Source: Chryseobacterium sp. HSC-36S06
GTDB taxonomy: Bacteria; Bacteroidota; Bacteroidia; Flavobacteriales; Weeksellaceae
Direction of reading: 5' to 3'
Assembly: GCF_024171485.1 (NCBI RefSeq)
Contig: NZ_JALJZX010000001.1
Span: 806,001 to 870,000 of the forward strand
DNA length: 64,000 nucleotides
How positions within the stretch are numbered: position 1 is the stretch's first letter; each line of letters begins with the position of its first letter. Under the pieces are notes generated by a model. That model did no database searches. It had not been told where the DNA came from and saw only the letters and a program-made list of their open reading frames with translations. This document shows positions 17,684 to 25,062 of this stretch, in pieces. A program made the translations under genes and the position numbers.

Positions 17684-18034
17684 ACAGTGCTATATTATTT
17701 GGAACGACTTGGAGTTATTTCCTCGAGAATCCGCCACTGTCGAATTACTTATTTATTAAATCCATAGAGATAGGTGAGTAATAAATGAAAATTTATTTTA
17801 ATCATTCTGTTCAGAAAGCAACATTTAACATAAATCAAAGTTTTAAAACAGAAAGTTCGACGACTCGAAGGAACTGAACAAAAGTAATAGTTATTTTTCA
17901 GTCCTTTTTACTGTGTATTATTTGTGATCTTCTTTGCAACGGAATAGAGGGGAAAGAATTTATAGCGCTTACCTGGATGTAAATTTTAGAACTGAACTTT
18001 AGAGAATCCATATTTTATCTTACATTGAACCAAG
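17684..18034. other. AT-rich spacer with no recognised feature
   Basis: No gene, promoter or strong repeat is supported in this part of the glyA-recX gap. It leads into the structured repeat element at 18035-18357. Confidence 0.5.
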
Positions 18035-18357
18035 CGACCTAGGAGATTTTTGCGTAAAAAAATTACAATTATTTCTTATTTAAATCTTCAACTATCCTGA
18101 ATAAAAATCCCCACTGTTTGCCTCACTCTTTCTTATTGATTTTAAAGGAATCGGCGAATAATCATTTGAGTGGCGGCTATAAATTAAATATTTATAAACC
18201 CGCTTACTTTCCGCCCGAGTTTTGGGGATTTTCTTAGAAATAATTGGAATTTTTAGCAAAAAGCTCCAGTCTTGAAACCGAAGGTTCGACGATTCCATTA
18301 AAAAAATGGAAAAGAGGAGTCATTTTTTCGTTCTTTTGCATCAAGGCAAAAGAACTG
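18035..18357 (+). repeat. Structured repeat element, copy a
   Basis: This is the longest of four related elements (others at 23292, 24234 and 24636). Shared landmarks in order are GACCTAGGAGATTTTTGCG at the left end, a GGCGG...CCGCC pair (18172-18176 with 18211-18215), a TTTTAGCAAAAAG segment, AGTCTTGA, and an end hairpin GTTCTTTTG-CATCAAGG-CAAAAGAAC (18330-18355). Copy a is closest to copy d and carries an extra stretch between AGTCTTGA and the end hairpin. It ends 18 bases before the recX ATG. Confidence 0.7.
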
Positions 18358-18375
18358 TAAAACTTAAATTGCGTC

Positions 18376-18843
18376 ATGGAACACAAATCCTACACTTTTC
18401 TCGAAATCAAACAGAAGATGGCGGCGTACTGCACCTATCAGGACCGCTGTCACCAGGAAGTAGAGCAGAAGATGCGTGATTTTCTGCTGATACCCGAGGC
18501 GAGGGAAGAAATTCTCCTGTACCTCATGCGGGAGAATTTATTGAATGAAGAACGGTTCACGAGAAGCTATATCCGCGGCAAATTCTATATCAAGTCCTGG
18601 GGACGCAATAAGATCCGCAATCACCTTAAGTTTAAAGGCGTCCCGGAGAAACTGATTAACAGCTGTTTTAATGAAATTGATGATGCGGATTATGAAAAAA
18701 CACTGCTGAAAATCTATGAACAGTATTACTCACGCCAGACCGGCAAGGAATACCAGAAGAAATCGAAAACGGTAAAATACCTGCTTGGGCGAGGTTATGA
18801 GTATGAGGAGATTTTGAGGGTGAGTGGTTTAGTGGGTGAGTGA
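18376..18843 (+). CDS. recX: RecX-family regulatory protein
   Basis: The 155-residue protein has three RecX-type helical repeats, with LLEEERFTRSYI-like (here LLNEERFTRSYIRGKF, about residues 54-70), WGRNKIRNHLKFKGV and a C-terminal KTVKYLLGRGYEYEEIL. RecX modulates RecA filaments. recA is not in the window. The final residues (RVSGLVGE) are coded by the beginning of a GTGAGTGGTTTAGTGG tract that continues past the stop codon, so the C-terminus appears to have been replaced by repeat DNA. Confidence 0.88.
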   Translation: MEHKSYTFLEIKQKMAAYCTYQDRCHQEVEQKMRDFLLIPEAREEILLYLMRENLLNEERFTRSYIRGKFYIKSWGRNKIRNHLKFKGVPEKLINSCFNEIDDADYEKTLLKIYEQYYSRQTGKEYQKKSKTVKYLLGRGYEYEEILRVSGLVGE

Positions 18844-19125
18844 TTGGGTGGTTTAGTGGGTTGGTGGTTGAGTGATTGAGTTTTTCGGTGATTGAGTTCT
18901 TGAGTATTTGAATAGTGATAGGGTTTTTCCATCCCACTTTGTCAAAGTTCTGTTCACACGCATAAATACTTTGACAAAGTTGATTCTGTCACTGGTTTTT
19001 GCACCAGCAACCAGCAACCAGCATCGCGGATAAGTATTTTGACAAAGTTTAGCTCTTAAAGCTTACATTTTACCGATTCAGCGCCCTTTCACTAATCCAC
19101 TAATCCACCAACCCACTAACCCGGT
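18820..19125. repeat. 7-8 bp tracts and ACTTTGTCAAAGT inverted pair downstream of recX
   Basis: A G-strand tract (GTGGTTTAGTGGGT type) runs from within the recX end to about 18905. An inverted pair ACTTTGTCAAAGT / ACTTTGACAAAGT sits at 18936-18980, with a third TTTGACAAAGTT copy at about 19038. A C-strand tract (CCACTAAT type, period 8) lies at 19086-19122. No gene is supported. Confidence 0.65.
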
Positions 19126-19235
19126 TTAATTAAAGTTAATATGCCGTGGAACGAAAAAAAATGCCCATTATTGAAATAATTTTAATTAATTTGCACAAAT
19201 ATTACGTTACTAATAAACAGTCAATGTTCTCAGCT

Positions 19236-19877
19236 ATGAAAAAAATAAGTACAGTTCTTGCCATATTCTTTGCGCTAACCATTGGTGCACAATCATTTAA
19301 ATATGGGGTTACCGGGAACGTTCACAGGGGTTCTATTGTAGGAGTACATGACCGTTCTGTAGGGAAGTATGGAGGCGGATTAGGGGTTTTTGCGGAGATT
19401 CCGCTTGTAGAGAACGACGTTTTCGATTCGGCATGGCTTTATATTGTGCCGCAGATTGAATACAGCATGCAGGGGGAGAACGCAAAAGTGAAGGTAGACC
19501 GCTTTGGAGTACAGAAATACCACTATGATTATGCCGCAATGCAGGTCTATCTCAAGTGGTTTTTTCATAAAGGAAACATGAAAAGGGATGTCTTTCTATT
19601 TGCCGGACCCCGCATTGAGTATATGGTGAGACAGAAAGAAACTGTGGACCCTGCCTATGACGTCATTCATTATAAATTGAATCTGGATGACGAGGTGAAT
19701 AAATTTGGATACGGTGTTTCTTTCGGGGCAGGTCTGAAGATCACCCGGCAGTGGTCTGCTTTTCTTCGCTACGACCGCGGCTTCAGCAAGGTGTACCCTA
19801 ATAATGACCGCAACAATACCTACAACCGTCTTATCGCGCTTGGAGTCAACTATTACCTGAATGAAAACTGGTGGTAA
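19236..19877 (+). CDS. Outer-membrane beta-barrel protein
   Basis: From the ATG at 19236 the product has 213 residues with a signal peptide (MKKISTVLAIFFALTIGAQ) and an alternating aromatic strand pattern ending in GVNYYLNENWW, typical of the PF13568-like porin/OMP_b-brl families. The open frame extends 30 residues upstream but would precede the signal peptide; an intermediate ATG at 19224 is also possible. It lies 69 bases before the Wza-like gene and may be an accessory outer-membrane component of polysaccharide export, though this is inferred from position only. Confidence 0.78.
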   Translation: MKKISTVLAIFFALTIGAQSFKYGVTGNVHRGSIVGVHDRSVGKYGGGLGVFAEIPLVENDVFDSAWLYIVPQIEYSMQGENAKVKVDRFGVQKYHYDYAAMQVYLKWFFHKGNMKRDVFLFAGPRIEYMVRQKETVDPAYDVIHYKLNLDDEVNKFGYGVSFGAGLKITRQWSAFLRYDRGFSKVYPNNDRNNTYNRLIALGVNYYLNENWW

Positions 19878-19920
19878 ACAGCCACTTTTAAACTGAGATT
19901 ACAGCCTATTTAAATAACTT

Positions 19921-19928
19921 TACCTTTG
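19921..19928 (+). promoter_or_regulatory. -7 box of the polysaccharide export genes
   Basis: TACCTTTG matches TAnnTTTG, 18 bases before the ATG of the Wza-like gene. Confidence 0.5.
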
Positions 19929-19946
19929 TAATCTTAAAACCAACCC

Positions 19947-20744
19947 ATGACTAAATACGCATCTGTATTCATACTATTATGTCTTTTCCTGTTCTCCTGT
20001 AAACCGAAGAAAAACATCGTTTACATGTCTAATGACAATTTCGAACAGGAAGTTTCACGCGCTAAATATTCCGGCTTACATATCAAGGAAGGAGACCAGC
20101 TCCAGATTCTGGTTTCTGCATTTGACGATATTGCGGTAAGACCGTTTAATCTTGGGACCATGACCCGCACGGGGAATGCTGCATCAGGAACGTCCGGTGC
20201 CAATACCTCAAGCAGCCCCAGCGAATATACCGTGAGCAGTGACGGGACCATCATTTTTCCGGTCCTCGGTGCAGTGTACTGCAAAGGCATGACGAAGCAG
20301 CAGCTCAAGGAAGATCTGGAAAGCAGGCTTAAAAGATACCTTACCGATCCTTTGGTTACCATTACCCTTACCAATTTTAATATCAGTGTGCTGGGTGAAG
20401 TGAAAAGTCCCGGACAGAAAACCAGTCCGAATGAGAAATTGAATCTCTTTCAGGCTATAGCCCTGGCAGGAGACCTCACCTACGACGCGAACCGTACGAA
20501 TGTGAAGCTGATCCGGACTTCAGAAGCAACCGGTAAAGATGAAACAGTATCCCTCGATCTCTCGGAAGCCTCCATTGTGAACTCTCCCTATTACTATTTA
20601 CAGCAGAATGATATCCTGTATGTGGAACCCGACCGCAACAAGCAGGTGGCCGTGAATAATGATTCCGCTACCGATAAGTGGATCCGCTACGGCGGTATTG
20701 CTCTGGGGCTGGTAACGCTGATTATTTCATTAACCCGAAAATAA
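19947..20744 (+). CDS. Polysaccharide export outer-membrane lipoprotein (Wza-like)
   Basis: The 265-residue protein has a lipoprotein signal (ILLCLFLFSCKPKKN, lipobox Cys about 17), a Poly_export domain (GLHIKEGDQLQILVSAFD, and YTVSSDGTIIFPVLG), a SLBB domain (FNISVLGEVKSPGQ..LNLFQAIALAGDLT) and a C-terminal membrane helix. It would form the outer-membrane exit channel for the polysaccharide made by the genes downstream. The C-terminal helix is typical of Bacteroidota homologues. It is followed after four bases by the Wzc-like gene. The lipoprotein would depend on Lnt-type maturation. Confidence 0.93.
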   Translation: MTKYASVFILLCLFLFSCKPKKNIVYMSNDNFEQEVSRAKYSGLHIKEGDQLQILVSAFDDIAVRPFNLGTMTRTGNAASGTSGANTSSSPSEYTVSSDGTIIFPVLGAVYCKGMTKQQLKEDLESRLKRYLTDPLVTITLTNFNISVLGEVKSPGQKTSPNEKLNLFQAIALAGDLTYDANRTNVKLIRTSEATGKDETVSLDLSEASIVNSPYYYLQQNDILYVEPDRNKQVAVNNDSATDKWIRYGGIALGLVTLIISLTRK

Positions 20745-20748
20745 AAAC

Positions 20749-23073
20749 ATGGAACTTTTAGAATCTTCGGGACCCGTACAGAAGGCGAAACCCCTTAACA
20801 TTAAGAAAGAAGTTGTAAAATACCTCAGAAAATGGCCCTGGTTTCTGGTCAGTATGGCACTTTTCTATACGGCAGCCCAGGTTTATCTGCGCTATGCTGA
20901 ACCGCAATATTATACCAAAACCTCACTGAAACTCCTGGAATCAAAGGGGAAAAGTACCAGCGCGCTTAACGATCTTAAGAATCTGGGAATGGGGGTAAGC
21001 GGTTCCGATGAGCTTCAGGGAGAAACCACCGTGATCGTATCCAAGCCTATACTCCAAAAGGTGGCCAAAAATCTGAATCTCGATGTTGCGGTGTTCTCCT
21101 CAGGAAAAATTAAGGAATTCGAGCTTTACACGAATTCACCTTATGATGCACGGGTCATCAGTATCAACAATCCTTCCGGTTTCAGTGGAGCAACCTATAT
21201 GCTGACTCCTGTAGGCAACAATTCCTACCGGCTCTCAGGATCCTCTAAAATATACCGGTTCGGAACCCCCGCTAATGTGTCGTTTGGGGTGATTCAGATC
21301 GATGCCAAGCCCGGAACGAATAACAGAATTCCTTTAAAATTTGTCTTTAAAAATATTTCCAGAGTAGTGGGCGGACTGGAAGGAAGTATTAATGTAAGCC
21401 TTCCTCCGAACAAAGGGATGCTGATGGAAGTCTCGATGGTTGGACCTGTTCCCAAAAAATCGGAGGATATCCTCAACGAACTCAGCAAACAATACCTCAT
21501 CGACGGCGTGAATGATAAAAATGAGGAGGCGCAGAATACGCAGAATTTCATCAATGAAAGGCTTGAAATCATCACCGAAGACCTTTCAGGTATCGAAGGA
21601 GAAAAAGAAAATTTCAAGCGTTCGAACCAGATTACCAATTTAGATGCACAGGCAGGTATTGCTTTGGGCAGTGCGGAAGAAAATACCAAAGCGGTGGTCG
21701 AAAAAAGCATGCAGCTCGATGTCGTGAATTCCGTGCTTTCAGCAGCCGGTTCAGAACAGCTTTTACCCTCAGGAATGGGACTCAATTCAGGGGCGGAAAC
21801 GGCGATTAACCAGTACAACGAACTCATGCTTACGCGCAACCGTGTCCTGAAACAGGCTACAGGTGAAAACCCCGCCGTCGTGGAGATGAACAAACAGATT
21901 GGTGCACTCCGCAACCTCATCCGCAAGAACCTTATTGAAAGCCGCGAAACCCTGCAACTGCAGATTGCGCAGGCCAATGCCCAGCTCAATGTCGCGAAAG
22001 GAAATATCAGTAAATATCCCACTCAGGAAAAAATCTTCAGAAGCATTGACCGGCAGCAGACGCTGAAGGAACAACTTTACCTTTATCTTTTGCAGAAAAG
22101 GGAAGAGAACGCCATTACCCTGGCGGTAACCGCTCCCAAAGCCAAAATTGTCAACCCTGCCTTCACGACCGGCAAGGTTCAGCCACAGAACCAACAGATT
22201 ATCCTGGGCGCACTGGCGGCAGGTTTCCTTCTGCCTCTTGTTTTCTTCTTCGCAAAAAATACGCTGGACACCAAGGTGCATACGAAGGAACATATCCTGT
22301 CGCACTTTCCGGATGCTTCCATTATCAGTGAGATTCCAGTGCAGGAAGTTCAGGACGAACTGGTACATCCCAATGATTTCTCGGTCTTTTCTGAATCGTT
22401 CAGGATTCTCAGTTCCAACCTTAAATTCCTTCTCAAGGCAAAAAATCAGGAAAAGGGAGGCGTTGTGCTCGTTACTTCCTCCATTAAAGGAGAGGGTAAA
22501 ACCACGGTCTCCATGAATACAGCGCTGACGTTAGCCGGAAGCAGTTCCGTACTCATTATCGGGGCCGATATCCGTAATCCGCAACTTGACCGGTTTTTCA
22601 AAGGGAATAATACCGGGCTCACCGATTATCTGGTCTCAGACGATCAGGAGCCGGATGCTTTTATAAGGCCTTCAGGTCTGAATGAAAATCTGGATGTGAT
22701 GTTTGGCGGACAAATTGCCCCGAACCCGAATGACCTGCTCGACATGCAGAAATTCGATACCATGCTTGCCGGACTTAAAAAACGCTATGATTATATCATC
22801 CTCGATTCCGCGCCTGTGATGCTGGTGAGTGATACCCTTCACCTTATCGAACATGCCGACGCCGTACTCTATGTCGTGAAATCCGATTTTACCGAGAAAG
22901 AAATGGTGGATTTTGCTTACGGATTCCGGAACGAAAACAGGATCGATAATTTTGCTTTTGTCCTCAACAGTGTAAAACCCGAGAATACCCGATATGCCGG
23001 GACCGCGGGCTATGGCTATTATTCCTATACCCATCAGGAAAAACCAAAATGGTGGAAACGCCTCGGGCTGTGA
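20749..23073 (+). CDS. Wzc-like polysaccharide co-polymerase and tyrosine autokinase
   Basis: The 774-residue protein has an N-terminal Wzz-type chain-length domain with membrane helices at about residues 33-50 and 485-505, a long periplasmic coiled-coil part, and a C-terminal BY-kinase. Walker A (TSSIKGEGKTTVS, about 576-588), Walker A' (VLIIGADIRNP, about 601) and Walker B (YIILDSAPVML, about 683) are intact. The C-terminus has a tyrosine cluster (YAGTAGYGYYSYTHQ) for autophosphorylation. It controls chain length and export together with the Wza-like protein. A 2-kb repeat island separates it from the sugar genes. Confidence 0.95.
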   Translation: MELLESSGPVQKAKPLNIKKEVVKYLRKWPWFLVSMALFYTAAQVYLRYAEPQYYTKTSLKLLESKGKSTSALNDLKNLGMGVSGSDELQGETTVIVSKPILQKVAKNLNLDVAVFSSGKIKEFELYTNSPYDARVISINNPSGFSGATYMLTPVGNNSYRLSGSSKIYRFGTPANVSFGVIQIDAKPGTNNRIPLKFVFKNISRVVGGLEGSINVSLPPNKGMLMEVSMVGPVPKKSEDILNELSKQYLIDGVNDKNEEAQNTQNFINERLEIITEDLSGIEGEKENFKRSNQITNLDAQAGIALGSAEENTKAVVEKSMQLDVVNSVLSAAGSEQLLPSGMGLNSGAETAINQYNELMLTRNRVLKQATGENPAVVEMNKQIGALRNLIRKNLIESRETLQLQIAQANAQLNVAKGNISKYPTQEKIFRSIDRQQTLKEQLYLYLLQKREENAITLAVTAPKAKIVNPAFTTGKVQPQNQQIILGALAAGFLLPLVFFFAKNTLDTKVHTKEHILSHFPDASIISEIPVQEVQDELVHPNDFSVFSESFRILSSNLKFLLKAKNQEKGGVVLVTSSIKGEGKTTVSMNTALTLAGSSSVLIIGADIRNPQLDRFFKGNNTGLTDYLVSDDQEPDAFIRPSGLNENLDVMFGGQIAPNPNDLLDMQKFDTMLAGLKKRYDYIILDSAPVMLVSDTLHLIEHADAVLYVVKSDFTEKEMVDFAYGFRNENRIDNFAFVLNSVKPENTRYAGTAGYGYYSYTHQEKPKWWKRLGL

Positions 23074-23190
23074 GTGATGCAGTATTTGAAGCTAATCGCT
23101 TAAGATAAAAAGATCTCGGTTTCAGCAAGCAGACTTCCAGTCGGATGAAATTCATGCTGCATTGTTATTACCACAATCTAAATACAAACC

Positions 23191-23550
23191 TTTGTCACTC
23201 TGTAAGAGTCCCAATGTACAAATAACCGCATAATGTTATGGCACCCTCACGCCTTCACACCGGTGATGCGCAAAACTCCTTACTACTAATGTGACCTAGG
23301 ATATTTTTGCGTTAAGAAAAAGTTGGAATGAAGCGTTAAAAAAGATTTTTTGTCCGAAGCGCGGCCATACTTTAATTTGAGAAAAACAATCGTATTTCCG
23401 CGCAAGTTTAAATCTTTTAGCGGAATGTAAACTTTTTTAGCGAAAAGATCCAGTCTTGATTTTTTTCGTTCTTTTTTTATCAAGAAAAAAAGAACAACAT
23501 TAATGCACCGTTTCGGCTCCGCCGCGGTGACACTCCTGCGGAGTGACAAA
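23191..23550. repeat. TTTGTCAC-ended element 1, split by structured element b
   Basis: The left end TTTGTCACTCTGTAAGAG is at 23191 and the right end (CACCGTTTCGGC..GGAGTGACAAA) finishes at 23550. Between them lies structured element b (23292-23495). The two ends are the same as those of intact units nearby, so this unit looks interrupted by an insertion. The right end carries the CCGCGG-type palindrome core and a 5-bp end hairpin. Confidence 0.6.
23292..23495 (+). repeat. Structured repeat element, copy b
   Basis: Landmarks are TGACCTAGGATATTTTTGCG, GCGCGG (23359-23364) pairing with CCGCGC (23398-23403), TCTTGAT (23454-23460) pairing with ATCAAGA (23479-23485), and the end arm GTTCTTTTTTT with AAAAAAAGAAC (23485-23495). 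It is closest to copy c. No gene is supported in it; the minus-strand frame across it is a translation of the repeat. Confidence 0.72.
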
Positions 23551-23586
23551 CGCTATTGTTGATGATTCGGGAACTTAAAAGAACAT

Positions 23587-23682
23587 TTTGTCACGCTCTA
23601 AGAGTCCGATGTATAAATCACCTGTTAATTATTGTGGCACCGTTTCGGCTGCGCCGCGGTGAGACTCCTCCGGAGTGACAAA
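23587..23682. repeat. TTTGTCAC-ended element 2 (intact)
   Basis: An intact 96-bp unit from TTTGTCACGCTCTAAGAG to CCTCCGGAGTGACAAA. The 8-bp ends are exact inverted repeats, each followed by a small hairpin (here CTCTAAGAG on the left and ACTCCTCCGGAGT on the right). The core has CACCGTTTCGG...CCGCGGTGAG. It is separated from neighbours by a repeated spacer containing TGTTGATGATTCGGGAA. Confidence 0.65.
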
Positions 23683-23718
23683 CGCTATTGTTGATGATTC
23701 GGGAACTTAAAAAAATCT

Positions 23719-23865
23719 TTTGTCACGCTGTAAGAGTCCAATCATGATGGGTGCTGGATGTCAGATGATGGATGACTTAGTGGTTTAGTGGTTTGGTGGT
23801 TGAATGTGTAATTATTGTTGCACCTTTCCGGCTTCGCCGCGGTGAGACTCCTCCGGAGTGACAAA
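23719..23865. repeat. TTTGTCAC-ended element 3 with heptamer tract inside
   Basis: Same ends and core as element 2, but enlarged to 147 bp by a tract of the GGGTGCTGGATG and TTAGTGGTTTAGTGG kind at about 23748-23805. This shows that short-repeat tracts can grow or insert inside other repeats. Confidence 0.65.
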
Positions 23866-23955
23866 AGCTATGTTGAAGATGCGGTTGCAGCAAGCAGACT
23901 GGTGCTAGTAGAAAATACGTAACGTGTTGTTATTACCGCTAGCTAACCACACAAC

Positions 23956-24080
23956 TTTGTCACTCTGTAAGAATCCCCACTTACAAAAACCCGTAACAGA
24001 TTATTACACCGTTGCGGCTTTCGCCTCGGTGAGATTGACTCCGTCGAACCGCTTCGCTAGGTTTCCTACGGAGTAACAAA
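23956..24080. repeat. TTTGTCAC-ended element 4
   Basis: Left end TTTGTCACTCTGTAAGAA and right end CTACGGAGTAACAAA. The core palindrome reads CACCGTTGCGGC..GCCTCGGTGAG and carries a 30-base extra stretch (about 24030-24062). Confidence 0.6.
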
Positions 24081-24117
24081 AGCTAGTGTTGATGATTCGG
24101 GAATTTAAAAGAACTAT

Positions 24118-24200
24118 TTTGTCACTCTGTAAGAGTCCCAACGTAGAAAAAGCCGCAACAGATTATTACACCGTTGCGGCTTCGCCTCGGTGAGGCTTAA
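24118..24200. repeat. TTTGTCAC-ended element 5, truncated
   Basis: The left end and core are present, but the right end is lost where the sequence runs into structured element c at 24234. A matching right-end fragment (GCACCGCGGTGAGGCTCC...GGAGTGACC) appears at about 24901-24930, after elements c and d. Confidence 0.55.
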
Positions 24201-24233
24201 CATATCTTAAAATAATGTATTTAATGACCTAGG

Positions 24234-24484
24234 AGCTTTTTGCGTTAAGAAAAAGTTGGAATGAAGCGTTAACAAACCCGCCGAAGGCGTGGTTCGCCGA
24301 TTCACATAAAGAAATAAACAGAATGAGGCAAAGATTTTTTGTCCGAAGCGCGGCCACACTTTAATTTGGGAAAACAATCGTCTTTCCGCGCAAGTTTAAA
24401 TCTTTTAGCGAAATGTAAACTTTTTTAGCAAAAAGATCCAAGTCTTGACCTTTTGGTTACTTTTTGTGTCAAGACAAAAAGTAA
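24234..24484 (+). repeat. Structured repeat element, copy c
   Basis: Landmarks are ATGACCTAGGAGCTTTTTGCG-type left end, GCGCGG (24348-24353) with CCGCGC (24386-24391), GTCTTGAC (24442-24449) with GTCAAGAC (24468-24475), and TTACTTTTTG (24457-24466) with CAAAAAGTAA (24475-24484). The two last pairs are perfect and interlocked (order X, Y, X', Y'). A CCGCCGAAGGCG insertion is present near the left side. Confidence 0.72.
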
Positions 24485-24635
24485 AAAAAAATGTATCTGC
24501 GTGTAGAGGAACTTGACGAAAGTATTCAGCGTACAACGAACAGTAACTTCAAGGAAAATATTAAACGGATAAAATTCATGCACCGTTTCGGCTACTCGGT
24601 GGTAATGGACAATACTCCTAACTACTAAGGTGTTT

Positions 24636-24874
24636 AATGACATCGGAGATTTTTGCGTTAATAAAAATGAAAATTTCTTCTTAACGTATTATCTAGATGA
24701 GAAACGCACAAAAAATTCCACTGTTCGAGTGGCGGCAAAAATTAAAATACACAAAATCCCAATAATCTTTCCGCCCGAGTTTGGAAGTTTTCTTAAAAGA
24801 AATTTTCATTTTTTAGCAAAAAGATCCAAGTCTTGATCTTTTTGGTTACTTTTTGCATCAAGGCAAAAAGTGAC
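24636..24874 (+). repeat. Structured repeat element, copy d
   Basis: Landmarks are ATGACATCGGAGATTTTTGCG-type left end, GGCGG (24731-24735) with CCGCC (24771-24775), TCTTGAT (24831-24837) with ATCAAGG (24857-24863), and GTTACTTTTTG (24845-24855) with CAAAAAGTGAC (24864-24874). Copy d shares the CTTTCCGCCCGAGTTT segment with copy a. Confidence 0.72.
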
Positions 24875-24987
24875 AGGAGGAACAATCGGATAATTACCAC
24901 TGCACCGCGGTGAGGCTCCTCCGGAGTGACCAATGCTGTGGTGAAGAACAGGACCTATTAAGCTACGGTCTTTTTCAATATTTAAAA

Positions 24988-25016
24988 TTGCATTAACCCT
25001 TGATTTTGTAAATTTG
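24988..25016 (+). promoter_or_regulatory. Promoter of the sugar-nucleotide operon
   Basis: TTG at 24988-24990, an 18-base spacer and TAAATTTG at 25009-25016 form a good Bacteroidota promoter 46 bases before the epimerase ATG. It restarts transcription after the repeat island. Confidence 0.6.
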
Positions 25017-25062
25017 CACCAGATCATCATTTTCCAACAGACTTACGCTACAATATATAATA

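Noticed and set aside
24457..24484. End hairpin of the structured repeats as a plain intrinsic terminator
   Set aside because: It is followed by A-rich rather than T-rich sequence on the plus strand, is not placed after a gene in copies b, c and d, and covaries with the rest of the element.
23286..25030. Open frames on both strands in the 23-25 kb island
   Set aside because: They are not supported by start signals or conserved motifs, and they translate structured or TTTGTCAC-type repeats.
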